A stretch of 64,000 bases of DNA. Origin: Amycolatopsis coloradensis (lineage in GTDB: Bacteria; Actinomycetota; Actinomycetes; Mycobacteriales; Pseudonocardiaceae). The translations under genes and the position numbers were made by a program. Under the pieces are notes generated by a model that was not told the origin of the DNA, did no database searches, and saw only the letters and a program-made list of their open reading frames with translations. The stretch is from assembly GCF_001953865.1 (NCBI RefSeq), contig NZ_MQUQ01000018.1, positions 186,001-250,000 of the forward strand, in the 5' to 3' direction. Positions 34,016-41,996 of this stretch are shown piece after piece (the stretch's first letter is position 1; each line of letters begins with the position of its first letter).

Positions 34016-34711
34016 TCAGGACTCGCCCAGGTAGGCCGAGTGCAGGGTGGCGGGGGAGTCCAGCAGGCCCTGCGCGTCGCCCGTATAGGTGACGCGCCCC
34101 GAAGACACCACCAGCGCGTCGCTCGCCACGCCGAGCGCGAGGTGCGTGAACTGCTCGACCAGCAGGATCGCCGCCCCGTCCTCGGCGAACCGGGTCACCA
34201 TCGGCAGCAACCGGGTGAACACCACCGGCGCGAGGCCCAGCGACATCTCGTCGATCAGCAGGAACGACGGCCGCGCGGCGAACGCGCGGGCCAGCACCAC
34301 CATCTGCTGCTCGCCGCCGCTGAGCAGCGCCGCCGGTGAGTCGCGGCGTTTCTCCAGTTCGGGGAACAGTTCGAACAACTCGTCGGCCCGCGCGCGGGTG
34401 CGCGCGGTCAGCATCAGGTTCTCCAGCACGGTCAGGCCGCCGAACACCGCGCGGCCCTGCTCGATATGGGCCAGCCCTCGCCGCGCGCGGTTGACCCGTG
34501 ACTGCCTGGTGATCTCGTCCGGTCCGATGTGGACGGTACCGGCCGAAGCGGGCACCACACCGGAGACGGCTTCGAGCAGGCTGGTCTTCCCGGCGCCGTT
34601 GGGGCCGACGAGCGCGGTGATCCGGCCCGGCTCCAGGGTGAGGTCGACGCCGGAGATCACCGGACCCGCGCCGCGGGTGACCGTCAGCCCCGCTATCCGC
34701 AAAGCGTTCAC
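34016..34711 (-). CDS. Branched-chain-amino-acid-type ABC ATPase (LivF-like)
   Basis: ATP-hydrolysing subunit of 231 residues: Walker A in VGPNGAGKTSLLEA, signature LLSGGEQQMVVLARAF, Walker B SFLLIDEMSLGLAP and a switch His in LLVEQFTHLA. The start at 34711 overlaps the preceding fusion gene by 4 bp. It is the last gene of the importer operon 38859 to 34016. The HAAT family carries amino acids, amides, urea and aromatic compounds; with an amine oxidase locus next door, an amine or related compound is a reasonable guess. Confidence 0.87.
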   Translation of the reverse strand: MNALRIAGLTVTRGAGPVISGVDLTLEPGRITALVGPNGAGKTSLLEAVSGVVPASAGTVHIGPDEITRQSRVNRARRGLAHIEQGRAVFGGLTVLENLMLTARTRARADELFELFPELEKRRDSPAALLSGGEQQMVVLARAFAARPSFLLIDEMSLGLAPVVFTRLLPMVTRFAEDGAAILLVEQFTHLALGVASDALVVSSGRVTYTGDAQGLLDSPATLHSAYLGES

Positions 34712-36426
34712 AACAGCTCCGTTTCACCCATGTACGCCTTGAGCACGGCCGGATCGGCGAGCACCTCGGCCTGGGGGCCGGAGGCCAGCACGCGGCCGAA
34801 ATCGAGGACGGTGATCGTGTCGCAGACCGAACGCACCAGGTCGAGGTCGTGCTCGATGAGCAGCACGGACACCCCGAACCGCGCCGGAACCTGCCGCAGC
34901 CGTTCCCCGAACGCGACGTGCTCTTCGTGCGGAAGCCCGGCGGCGGGTTCGTCGAGCAGCAGGACCCGCGGCCCCGCCAGCAGATGCCCCACGACCTCGA
35001 CCAGCCTGCGGGCGCCGACGTCCACTTGCGACAGTGGGGTGCGGGCCGCTGGGCAGCCGAAGAAGTCCAGCGCCTCGCCGATCTCGTCGGCGGTGAGCCG
35101 TCGCCTGGCGAGGAACTTGACGTACGCCCCGACCGTCAGCCCTGGTGGGACACGGTCCTGCTGGAACGTCCGGCGCAGCCCGGCGCGGGCCCGGTTCGAC
35201 GGCGATCCGGTCAGCGGCTCACCGCCCAGCTCCACCGAGCCGTCGGCGTTCGGCAAGAACCCGCTGATCGCGTCCACCAGCGTCGACTTGCCCGCGCCGT
35301 TGGGCCCGATCACGCCGAGCACACCGTGTTCCGGTACGGAGATGTCCACTGAAGACAGTGCGGACACATGCCCGAAGGTCACGCTCAGCCCGCGCACGGT
35401 GAGTACCGGCGGACCGGGGGACACCGGCTCGACGGCCGCTGTCCCGGTGGCCAGATCGAGTTTCGCGGGCTCCTTTTTCGAGCGCCGGTACCAGAGTTGC
35501 CGCACCGTGGTGCCGAGGTTGCCGCCACTGGCCAGCGCCTGGACCCCGAGCACGCCGAAGACCACGAATCCCCAGTCCTGCGGGATTCCCCAGCGCTTCA
35601 GCAGTTCCGGCACGCCGACCCAGAGCACCGCGCCGAACACCGCCATGTCGATCAGATGCGCGCCCGACATGATCGCCAGCACGTACAGCGCCAGCGACTG
35701 GATCGCGGTGAAACTGGCCGGGAAGGCAAGTCCGACCTGCCCGGTGAGCAGGCCGCCGCTGATCCCGCCGAGGGTGGCGCTCACCGCGAACGCGGTCAGT
35801 TTCGACGTCCGCACACTGGTGCCCGCGGCCGCCGTCCCGCGTTCGGAGAACGCCACCGCCTGCCAGGCGCTGCCCCAGCGCCCGCGGCGCAGGAAGTACA
35901 CGGCGAGGCAGCACAGCACCAGCACCACGATGGCGAGCTGGAAATAGGACCGGTCGTCGGAGAAGGCCTCCGGCCGTTCGACCGAGATCCCGCCGGAGAC
36001 GCCGGGAAACTGAAGCTGCACGAGCGCGAGGTCGGCCGCGGCGGCGAGCCCCAGCGTGACGACGGCGAGGTTGATCCCGCGCAGCCGCAGCGCAGGGAGC
36101 CCGACCAGGATCCCGACCACCCCGGCGGCGAGCCCGCCGAGCAGCAGCCAGACGAGGAACCCGCCGGGCGCCTGCGCCTCGTTCAGCGCGGACACCGTCC
36201 AGGCCCCGACAGCGCCGAAGGTCAGCTGGCACAAGGAGATCATCCCCGCGCTGCCGGTGACCACGCCCAGCCCGAGCAACGAGATCCCGGCGACGACCGC
36301 GCTCATGCCCAGGTACACGAAGTACCCGTCGAGCCCGACGCTCAGGCCGTAACCGACCGCGATCGCCACCAGGGCGACCACGAACGGGAACCCGGTGCGT
36401 ACCCCGCGTTGGTCAGCGAGCCGCAT
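34708..36426 (-). CDS. Fused permease-ATPase of HAAT ABC importer (LivM-LivG)
   Basis: One 572-residue chain joins a LivM-type permease (about 1-300, eight to ten helices) and a LivG-type ATPase (about 340-570). The ATPase has GPNGAGKSTLVDAISG, Walker B VLLLDEPAAGLPHEE and LLIEHDLDLV. The signature region reads SQVDVGARRLVEV where LivG proteins usually have a Gly-x-Gln-Arg-Arg core, so that nucleotide-sandwiching motif is weakened. The gene overlaps the LivH gene by 14 bp and the LivF gene by 4 bp. The fusion is known in some actinobacteria and should not impair assembly. Confidence 0.82.
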   Translation of the reverse strand: MRLADQRGVRTGFPFVVALVAIAVGYGLSVGLDGYFVYLGMSAVVAGISLLGLGVVTGSAGMISLCQLTFGAVGAWTVSALNEAQAPGGFLVWLLLGGLAAGVVGILVGLPALRLRGINLAVVTLGLAAAADLALVQLQFPGVSGGISVERPEAFSDDRSYFQLAIVVLVLCCLAVYFLRRGRWGSAWQAVAFSERGTAAAGTSVRTSKLTAFAVSATLGGISGGLLTGQVGLAFPASFTAIQSLALYVLAIMSGAHLIDMAVFGAVLWVGVPELLKRWGIPQDWGFVVFGVLGVQALASGGNLGTTVRQLWYRRSKKEPAKLDLATGTAAVEPVSPGPPVLTVRGLSVTFGHVSALSSVDISVPEHGVLGVIGPNGAGKSTLVDAISGFLPNADGSVELGGEPLTGSPSNRARAGLRRTFQQDRVPPGLTVGAYVKFLARRRLTADEIGEALDFFGCPAARTPLSQVDVGARRLVEVVGHLLAGPRVLLLDEPAAGLPHEEHVAFGERLRQVPARFGVSVLLIEHDLDLVRSVCDTITVLDFGRVLASGPQAEVLADPAVLKAYMGETELL

Positions 36427-37273
36427 CCCACACCTCCTTGCGCTGCGACCAGAGCAGCAGCGCGACGATCACTGCGAACGGCAGGAAGTACCGCACCACC
36501 GAAAGGCCGTCGACCTGTGCGGCCGCGCCCTGGATCAGACCGAGCCCGAGTCCGCCCGCGACCGCGAGGTCGAGACGGCGGAACCCGCCGAGCAGGGCCG
36601 CCGCGGCCGAGGGCACCACCAGCATCGCCAGCGACGTCGCGTCGTTAGACTGCGAAGGCGCCACGATCGAGATGACCAGCGTGCTGACCACCCCGGTGAC
36701 CGCCCAGACCGCGACGCTGAGCCGTTTCGCCGGGATGCCCAGCAGTTCGGCGGTGGTCGGACGTTCGGACAGCGCCCTGAGCTGCACCCCTGCCGAGGTC
36801 CGGCTCAGGACGATCTTGCTGGCCACCGCCACCAGCACCGCCAGCGCGACGGTGACCACGGTGACCTGGCTGATCACCACCCCGCCGACGGTGAGCGCCG
36901 GGCCGTCCAGGATCGGGTGGAACGGCTGCGGTTTGTTGCCGAACAGGATGAACGACAACGAGATCAGCAGGAGCAGCACCGCCACCGTCACCGCCGAGCG
37001 GGTGCCGGTGTCCGCCTCGGCGAGCCAAGTGGACACGATCCAGCCAAGGAGCGCGCTGAGCAGCCCGCCGAGCAGGATCCCCGCCACCGTGGCGAGCCAC
37101 GTCGGCAGTCCGAAGTGGACGGACAGGAACACCGCCACGTAGCAGCCGAACATCCCGGTGGCCGACTGGGCGAAGTTGACCACCCGCACCAATCGCGACA
37201 TCAGCGTCAGGCACACCGCCAGTACCGCGTACAGTCCGCCGGCGGCCAGGCCGGCCAGCGCTCCCTGCAGCAT
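36413..37273 (-). CDS. Branched-chain-amino-acid-type ABC permease (LivH-like)
   Basis: Permease of 286 residues with about eight membrane helices, beginning LQGALAGLAAGGLYAVLAVC, the usual LivH opening. It contains the coupling segment around SKIVLSRTSAGVQLRALSERP. It pairs with the permease half of the fusion protein, overlaps that gene by 14 bp, and starts 9 bp after the solute-binding protein gene. Confidence 0.85.
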   Translation of the reverse strand: MLQGALAGLAAGGLYAVLAVCLTLMSRLVRVVNFAQSATGMFGCYVAVFLSVHFGLPTWLATVAGILLGGLLSALLGWIVSTWLAEADTGTRSAVTVAVLLLLISLSFILFGNKPQPFHPILDGPALTVGGVVISQVTVVTVALAVLVAVASKIVLSRTSAGVQLRALSERPTTAELLGIPAKRLSVAVWAVTGVVSTLVISIVAPSQSNDATSLAMLVVPSAAAALLGGFRRLDLAVAGGLGLGLIQGAAAQVDGLSVVRYFLPFAVIVALLLWSQRKEVWDAAR

Positions 37274-37282
37274 CGAGTCCTC

Positions 37283-38461
37283 CTACTTCTTCGGGATACG
37301 CAGCCAGTCGTTGGCGACCAGCTCCCATTTGCCGGTGCCGGAGGCGAGCTTGATCGGCCAGCCCGCGGTGTTGTCATGGTGTGCCTGGCCCGGTCCGAAG
37401 ACATACGGCGTGCCGACCATCGGATGGGTGATGGGCTTCATCTCGCGCAGCGCCTTGGTCACCGACTCGCGGGTGACGTCTCCGCTGATCCCGCGGACGA
37501 CCTCGAGGAAATACGTCGCCGCCAGGTAGCCGCCCTGGCTGAACGATGTCAGCGGGATGTTGTTCTTGGTCATCAGGTCGTGCCAGTCCTTGTTCTGCGG
37601 GCTGGCCGTGTCGGTGAACGGGTAGAACTCGGCCGGGACGTACACCCCGGCGCCGGCGTTGGTGACGGCCTTGGCGTAGTTCTCGCTGTAGACACTGGTC
37701 AGCAGCAGCCAGGTGACGTCGTTCCAGCCCTGCGCGGCGGCGGCCTTGAGCTGCCCGATGGAATCCGGTTCGACCGGGTTCACCGTGATCGCCTTGCATC
37801 CGGCGTTACGGGCCTTGACGATGTAGGAGGTGTAGTCGGAGCCGCCGTAGGGCACGGTCGCGTCGAGGTACTTGAGCTTCTTGCCGGTGATCGCCGACCA
37901 CTCGTCGATCGCCGCCTGATACGACGGCAGCGTGTTGCCCGCGATCTCCAGCAACGCGCAGATGTCGTTGAGCTTCAGCGTTTCCGAGCCGTAGAGCAGC
38001 GTCAGCGTCATGTCGTGGTACGGGCCGACGTTGGCCGGGGCGATGTTGGGGCTGGAGAAACACGCCGGGTCCACGCCGATGCCCTGGATGGACAGGATCT
38101 TCTGCTGTTCGTAGTACTTGTTGTTGATCTCGCACTCGATGAGGCTGGACGAGCCGACCAGCGCGACCGCCTCGTCACGGCCGACGACCTCGCGGGCCGC
38201 GGCCGCGGCGGCCGCCGGATCGCCCTTGTCGTCGAGCGCCTTGTACTCGATCTGTCTTCCGTTCACGCCGCCGCTCGCGTTGGCCGCGTCGAAGACGGCC
38301 TTGGCCGCCTGGGAGGCTTCGGGGAAGGTGGCCGCGCCGCTGAGCGCGTTGACCGAGCCGACCTTGATCGGGCCGCTCGCACCGCTTTCTGCTCCGGCGC
38401 AGCCCGCCGTCGCCAGCAGGACCGCGGCGGAGAGGGCGACGAGGCGCCGCGCGGGCTTCAC
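37283..38461 (-). CDS. Extracellular solute-binding lipoprotein (LivK/HAAT family)
   Basis: Ligand receptor of 392 residues. The signal peptide ends in LLATAGCAG (lipobox Cys near residue 21), and the mature part starts GPIKVGSVNALSGAATFPE, typical of periplasmic-binding-protein type 1 folds. Paired Cys occur (SLIECEINN and DPACFSS, NDICALLE and NAGCKAI) as in many HAAT receptors. The GTG at 38461 overlaps the SnoaL-like stop (GTGA). Its ligand defines the import substrate of the locus and is unknown. Confidence 0.85.
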   Translation of the reverse strand: MKPARRLVALSAAVLLATAGCAGAESGASGPIKVGSVNALSGAATFPEASQAAKAVFDAANASGGVNGRQIEYKALDDKGDPAAAAAAAREVVGRDEAVALVGSSSLIECEINNKYYEQQKILSIQGIGVDPACFSSPNIAPANVGPYHDMTLTLLYGSETLKLNDICALLEIAGNTLPSYQAAIDEWSAITGKKLKYLDATVPYGGSDYTSYIVKARNAGCKAITVNPVEPDSIGQLKAAAAQGWNDVTWLLLTSVYSENYAKAVTNAGAGVYVPAEFYPFTDTASPQNKDWHDLMTKNNIPLTSFSQGGYLAATYFLEVVRGISGDVTRESVTKALREMKPITHPMVGTPYVFGPGQAHHDNTAGWPIKLASGTGKWELVANDWLRIPKK

Positions 38462-38859
38462 TGTTCCGCCGAATCGTTCATGGCGTTCACGACGGGCACG
38501 GAATCGACGATCTGCTCGAACGAGGTGACCTCGCCGCCGTCGAACTTCCACACATGCGCGACGCGGGCGGTGAACGAGCGACCGGTCTCGCGGTGCTTGC
38601 CCTGGTAGGTGCCGATGCCGATCACCGTGTCACCCGCGTCGAGAAGGTCGCCGAGGGCGAAACCGTAGCCGTCCCAGTCCTTCGCGATCGCGCCGAAGAC
38701 GTTGTCCCGCACCTCTTCCGGACCGGTGTAGGTGCCGGCATACGGGAATCCGGCCGCCTCCGTCCAGGTGGTCTCGGGACCGAGCGGGGCCAGCATGCCC
38801 GCCAGGTCGCCTCGGTCGCTCGCGGCGTAGTGCGCGGCGATGATGTCTGAATTGGACAC
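38458..38859 (-). CDS. SnoaL-like / NTF2-fold protein
   Basis: Small alpha-beta barrel protein of 133 residues with the usual layout: a helical start (IIAAHYAASDRGDLAGMLAPL), a strand with WTEAAGFPYAGTYTGPEEV, and a late VWKFDGGEVTSFEQIVDS. The GTG at 38859 has AAGGAG 5 bases upstream. It is the first gene of the HAAT importer operon and overlaps the receptor gene. Members act as isomerases, hydrolases, dehydratases or ligand-binding proteins; a catabolic enzyme acting on the imported compound is inferred. Confidence 0.78.
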   Translation of the reverse strand: MSNSDIIAAHYAASDRGDLAGMLAPLGPETTWTEAAGFPYAGTYTGPEEVRDNVFGAIAKDWDGYGFALGDLLDAGDTVIGIGTYQGKHRETGRSFTARVAHVWKFDGGEVTSFEQIVDSVPVVNAMNDSAEQ

Positions 38860-39043
38860 TTGAGCTCCTTGGTGTCTGTTGGTGAACCCGCGCCGCGATC
38901 GACGTCGGCAGGGCGCGACCTGGTAGAACCGTTCCTGTGGGTGATCAGGGCGCCCTGCCACCGCGATAGCGGGACTTCGGCCGGGCGGGTTCACGCGTTA
39001 TGTCCGGTCTAGGAGTCCGTCCTCAGCTCCGCCATCAAGCTCC
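38860..39043. promoter_or_regulatory. Control region of the HAAT importer operon with distant inverted repeat
   Basis: This 184-bp space before the SnoaL-like gene carries GTGAACCCGC at 38882-38891 and its exact reverse complement GCGGGTTCAC at 38985-38994, with 93 bp between them. Two sites at that spacing could be regulator half-sites or a looping pair, or chance. No clear -35/-10 pair is visible to me. Confidence 0.35.
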
Positions 39044-39811
39044 TTAGACCGGTTGCGCGTCGGGATAAGAGACGGCGCCGAGTGGGTAGATGTGTCCGCC
39101 CGCGCGGGAGTGTTCCGACCGGCCGTCGCCGGTCAGGCCGAGGAAGACGCCGGTGGTCTTCAGCGCGTAGCCGAGGTCGTGCAGCCACACACTGGCCACG
39201 GCGATGCGGAATTCGCGGAAGCAGAACAGGTAGAGCCCGTCCTGGAACTTCCACACCGTCGACAGGTCCATGTCGCCGTGGCCGCGCTGCACGCCTTCGA
39301 GGCATTGCCAGGCATAGCGTTGCGAGGACACGTACACGTGCTCGTAGAGGTGTTCCGGGCTGTAGCGGTACACGTTGCGCTTGCCGATCAGGTCGCGCGA
39401 CGGCCCCGGCCGCTCGCCGGTCGCCGTGCCCGCGTCGGTGGTCCCGGACCAGAACGTCTGGGAGACACGGGGAACGCCTTCGACGTCCTCGGCGCCGATC
39501 ACCGAACGCACGGCGAGCGCGCGATGCGTCGTCGTGGAGAAGACGACGGTGAGCGCTTCACCTTCCACGCTGGCATGGGGGAGATTAACGAAGAAAACGT
39601 CTTCCCGGACGGCGACCGCGTCGTACGGGTCCTTGATGCCGTTGCAGATGACGGATTCCGCGTCCTCGAACCGCAGCGCGAGCGTCGTCCCGTCGTCGAG
39701 GGTGACGGTGAGCTCGCGTCCCGACAGGTCCGCGTTCGGCAGGCGGTAGGTGGCTATTCCGGCGGCGAACTCGTCATAGGTGCGCCACTGTTCCTCGGGT
39801 GCTTCGGACAT
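39044..39811 (-). CDS. MoaF-family protein, copy 2
   Basis: A 255-residue paralogue of the protein at 29503-30294, sharing the block EHLYEHVYVSSQRYAWQCL-EG-x2-RG-x-GD-x-D and the same two-half beta plan. It starts at ATG 39811, 41 bp after the AraC regulator gene, and may be co-transcribed with it. Two MoaF proteins in one locus, one with the amine oxidase and one with the regulator, suggest distinct ligands or a heteromer. Biochemical function is not established for the family. Confidence 0.75.
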   Translation of the reverse strand: MSEAPEEQWRTYDEFAAGIATYRLPNADLSGRELTVTLDDGTTLALRFEDAESVICNGIKDPYDAVAVREDVFFVNLPHASVEGEALTVVFSTTTHRALAVRSVIGAEDVEGVPRVSQTFWSGTTDAGTATGERPGPSRDLIGKRNVYRYSPEHLYEHVYVSSQRYAWQCLEGVQRGHGDMDLSTVWKFQDGLYLFCFREFRIAVASVWLHDLGYALKTTGVFLGLTGDGRSEHSRAGGHIYPLGAVSYPDAQPV

Positions 39812-39851
39812 GCGGTCATCGTCGGGGCGACCGCCGGGGGAGGGCCAGCTG

Positions 39852-40850
39852 TCACGCGCTGGGCGGCAACAACCGATCGCTCACGGTCAAGCCACGGCGC
39901 AGTTCACTCGGCGAGCAGCCGAATTCCGTCTTGAACACCCGGCTGAAATGCGGCGCGTCCACGAAACCCCACTTCGCCGCGATGGCCGCGACGGGCCGCG
40001 AAGCGTGTACCGGGTCGAGCAGTTCGCGGCGGCAGTGTTCGAGACGCCGGGTGCGGATCCAGCTCGAGACGGTCGTGCCCTGCTCGTGGAAGAGGCCGTG
40101 CAGATGCCGGGTCGAGATGTAGTGCTCGGCGGCGATCTGCGCCGGGCCGAGGTCGGTGGAGGACAGATTCGTGTCGATGTAGGCGAGTACGCGGCGCATC
40201 AGTTCGTGGTGCGGCCCGGCCGTCGCGCGGGCGAGGTCGAGTTCGCTGGCGAACAGTGTGGCGAGCAGGTCGACCGCCGTATGCGCGAGCCGGACGCCCG
40301 CCGGCCCGCCGAGCTGGTCGAGGTTGCTGCCGAGTTGCGCGAGGAAGGGCACCACCACGTTCCCCATCCCGCGCTTGCCGGACATGGGGACCGCGGTCAG
40401 CTGGCCGACCAGGTCACGGGGGAGATCGATGAGGCGCTGCGGGAACATCACCACGAGCGTGCGGAAATCCTCTTCGAACGCCAAGGAATACGGGCGGTGC
40501 GTGTCGTACAACGCCACGTCACCGGGACGGAGCATGGCTTCGCGGTTGTCCTGCACCAGGAGTCCGGTCCCGGCCAGGATCAGGCTCAATTTGTAGTAGT
40601 GCCTGTCCGCCCTGGCGATGAGCTCGGGCGTTCGTTCGACCACGTGCGCGGACGCGGTCACCTCGGTCAGCTGCACGTCGTCGGCGCCGCACGAGCGGAT
40701 GCGGCCGCGGAAGTGGTCGCGGTGCTCGCTCGTCACGTGCAACGGCACGAAGGAGTGCGACACCACCGTGCGGAAATCCGTGAAATCTCGCGCGACCGTG
40801 GTGGTGGTCGGGTCGGCGGTGGCGGTGGTCAAAACGTCACCTCGCAGCAT
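39852..40850 (-). CDS. AraC-family transcriptional regulator (FeaR-like layout)
   Basis: Activator-type protein of 332 residues. The N-terminal cupin-like ligand domain (AraC-binding-like, about 1-190) contains YKLSLILAGTGLLVQDNREA and PGDVALYDTHRPY. The two C-terminal helix-turn-helix units are STDLGPAQIAAEHYISTRHLHGLF and SRPVAAIAAKWGFVDAPHFSRVFKTEFGCSPSE. The layout matches regulators of amine-oxidase genes such as FeaR. The ATG at 40850 is used; a TTG about 18 bases further in has a better GAGGTGA ribosome site and may be the true start. It probably activates the amine oxidase and importer operons. Confidence 0.8.
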   Translation of the reverse strand: MLRGDVLTTATADPTTTTVARDFTDFRTVVSHSFVPLHVTSEHRDHFRGRIRSCGADDVQLTEVTASAHVVERTPELIARADRHYYKLSLILAGTGLLVQDNREAMLRPGDVALYDTHRPYSLAFEEDFRTLVVMFPQRLIDLPRDLVGQLTAVPMSGKRGMGNVVVPFLAQLGSNLDQLGGPAGVRLAHTAVDLLATLFASELDLARATAGPHHELMRRVLAYIDTNLSSTDLGPAQIAAEHYISTRHLHGLFHEQGTTVSSWIRTRRLEHCRRELLDPVHASRPVAAIAAKWGFVDAPHFSRVFKTEFGCSPSELRRGLTVSDRLLPPSA

Positions 40851-40865
40851 CGGGGGGTGAATTTC

Positions 40866-40890
40866 ATATACGATAAGCGATACGATGCTG
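40866..40890 (-). promoter_or_regulatory. AT-rich promoter segment of the AraC gene with TACGAT direct repeat
   Basis: TACGAT occurs at 40869-40874 and 40881-40886, a 12-bp period, in an unusually AT-rich patch upstream of the AraC start. On the minus strand it offers TATCGT and TATATG as -10 choices. The direct repeat could also be an AraC-type half-site pair. Position supports a promoter; the operator reading is speculative. Confidence 0.4.
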
Positions 40891-40912
40891 GCGGGCAATG
40901 ATCGCGGCGGGG

Positions 40913-41395
40913 TCAGTCGGCGAGGCGGAACAGGAGGGTCCTCGGGTCCACGTCGACGGGTACCACCGTGCCCGTTTCGTAACGACCGACCTCCTCGGAG
41001 AGGAGGCGCGCGTTGAACGGCGTCACGCCCGGCCCGGTGACGACGAGGTCGACGTCGTCGGCCGGAGTGGTCACCTCGCCGACCCAGATCCGCTTGCTGG
41101 AAACGACTTCGGCGGTCGCGCGAACGCCGGTCCGGTCGAGCGCGCGGTGGGCCTCGCGGGCCTTGGCGTTCCGCCACAGCTGAGAGCCGACGATCCCCAG
41201 GCCGCCGAGTGTGAACACGGTGCCCATGGCGATGACGACCAGGCGGTCGTCATCGCCGGGTTCGAACCGGGTGCTGATCCAGAGCAGGACCGGGCCGATC
41301 AGGGCCAGCACGGCCATGAAAAACCCCATGAGACACTCGGATCCGGTGAAGGCGGGCAACTCCGGCGCTTCCTTGCCTTCGCGGTCCCTCGTCAC
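40913..41395 (-). CDS. Two-helix membrane protein, DUF3592-like
   Basis: A 160-residue protein with a short charged N-terminus, two membrane helices (about 20-42 and 50-70), then a soluble beta-rich part (TGVRATAEVVSSKRIWVGE, later VGRYETGTVVPVDVDPRTLLF) that fits the DUF3592 plan of a strand set ending in a V-x-V-D-P motif. The GTG at 41395 is the only good start. No functional partner is obvious; it stands apart from the amine locus and next to decayed genes. Confidence 0.65.
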   Translation of the reverse strand: MTRDREGKEAPELPAFTGSECLMGFFMAVLALIGPVLLWISTRFEPGDDDRLVVIAMGTVFTLGGLGIVGSQLWRNAKAREAHRALDRTGVRATAEVVSSKRIWVGEVTTPADDVDLVVTGPGVTPFNARLLSEEVGRYETGTVVPVDVDPRTLLFRLAD

Positions 41396-41405
41396 CGGCG
41401 AGACG

Positions 41406-41778
41406 TTACTGACCGGTTTTCGTGGCCGGTCCGGTAAAAATGCCCGCTTGGCGGCTCAGGCCCCGGAGGTGACCGCCGTCGAGCACTCGGTGCGCGTCGG
41501 CGGCGCGCTCGAACGGAAACGTCTCCTGCACAGGGACCCGGAGCTTGCCCTGCTCGGCGAGTTCGACGAGGCCTCGCAGGGCGACCGGATCGGGGTCGAC
41601 CGCGATGCCGCTGAAGTGCACACCCGCCGCCTCGTACTTGGCGGCGAGTTCCGAAATCCTCCTCGGCTACCGCCGGGGCGGAGCACGTCGAGCGACCGCT
41701 CGACGGTGTCGCCGCCGATCGTGTCGAACACGAAGTCGATGTCGCGGACAGCCTCGGCGAAGTCGACCGTCGTTAACC
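41406..41778 (-). pseudogene. Quinone oxidoreductase / zinc-less MDR gene remnant, frameshifted
   Basis: On the minus strand, one frame encodes TTVDFAEAVRDIDFVFDTIG followed by GDTVERSLDVLRPGG, the middle of an NADP-dependent MDR enzyme. Near 41670 the reading continues in another frame with ISELAAKYEAAGVHFSGIAV and then a normal C-terminus (ELAEQGKLRVPVQETFPFE, AADAHRVLDGGHLRG) to the stop at 41406. The N-terminal 170-200 residues are missing upstream. This is a truncated and frameshifted relic. Confidence 0.75.
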
Positions 41779-41814
41779 GCGGTTGTGCCGGGCCAGCGCG
41801 TCGAAGACCGCTTG

Positions 41815-41996
41815 CGCTCGAACCGAAGACACTGTCCGAGCTGGAGGACATGTTCCGTAAGGGCCAGCAAGCGGAAGCGACCCCGGCCGAACTGCTGACG
41901 AGACCGGACACCGACGTCGCGGCTTACGCGCGGGAACTGGCAGGCCTGTTCGAACGCGCCGTGAGCCGCCCGGAGAGCGAAGCGAGGAGTTCGTAA
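41815..41996 (+). other. Unassigned coding-like fragment
   Basis: The plus strand carries about 55 residues with coding-like composition (LEDMFRKGQQAEATPAELL, RPDTDVAAYARELAGLFERA) ending at a stop at 41996, and no credible start. It abuts the MDR relic and overlaps the 3' end of the luciferase-like gene by 73 bp. It may be the tail of another decayed gene. I do not recognise the family. Confidence 0.25.
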
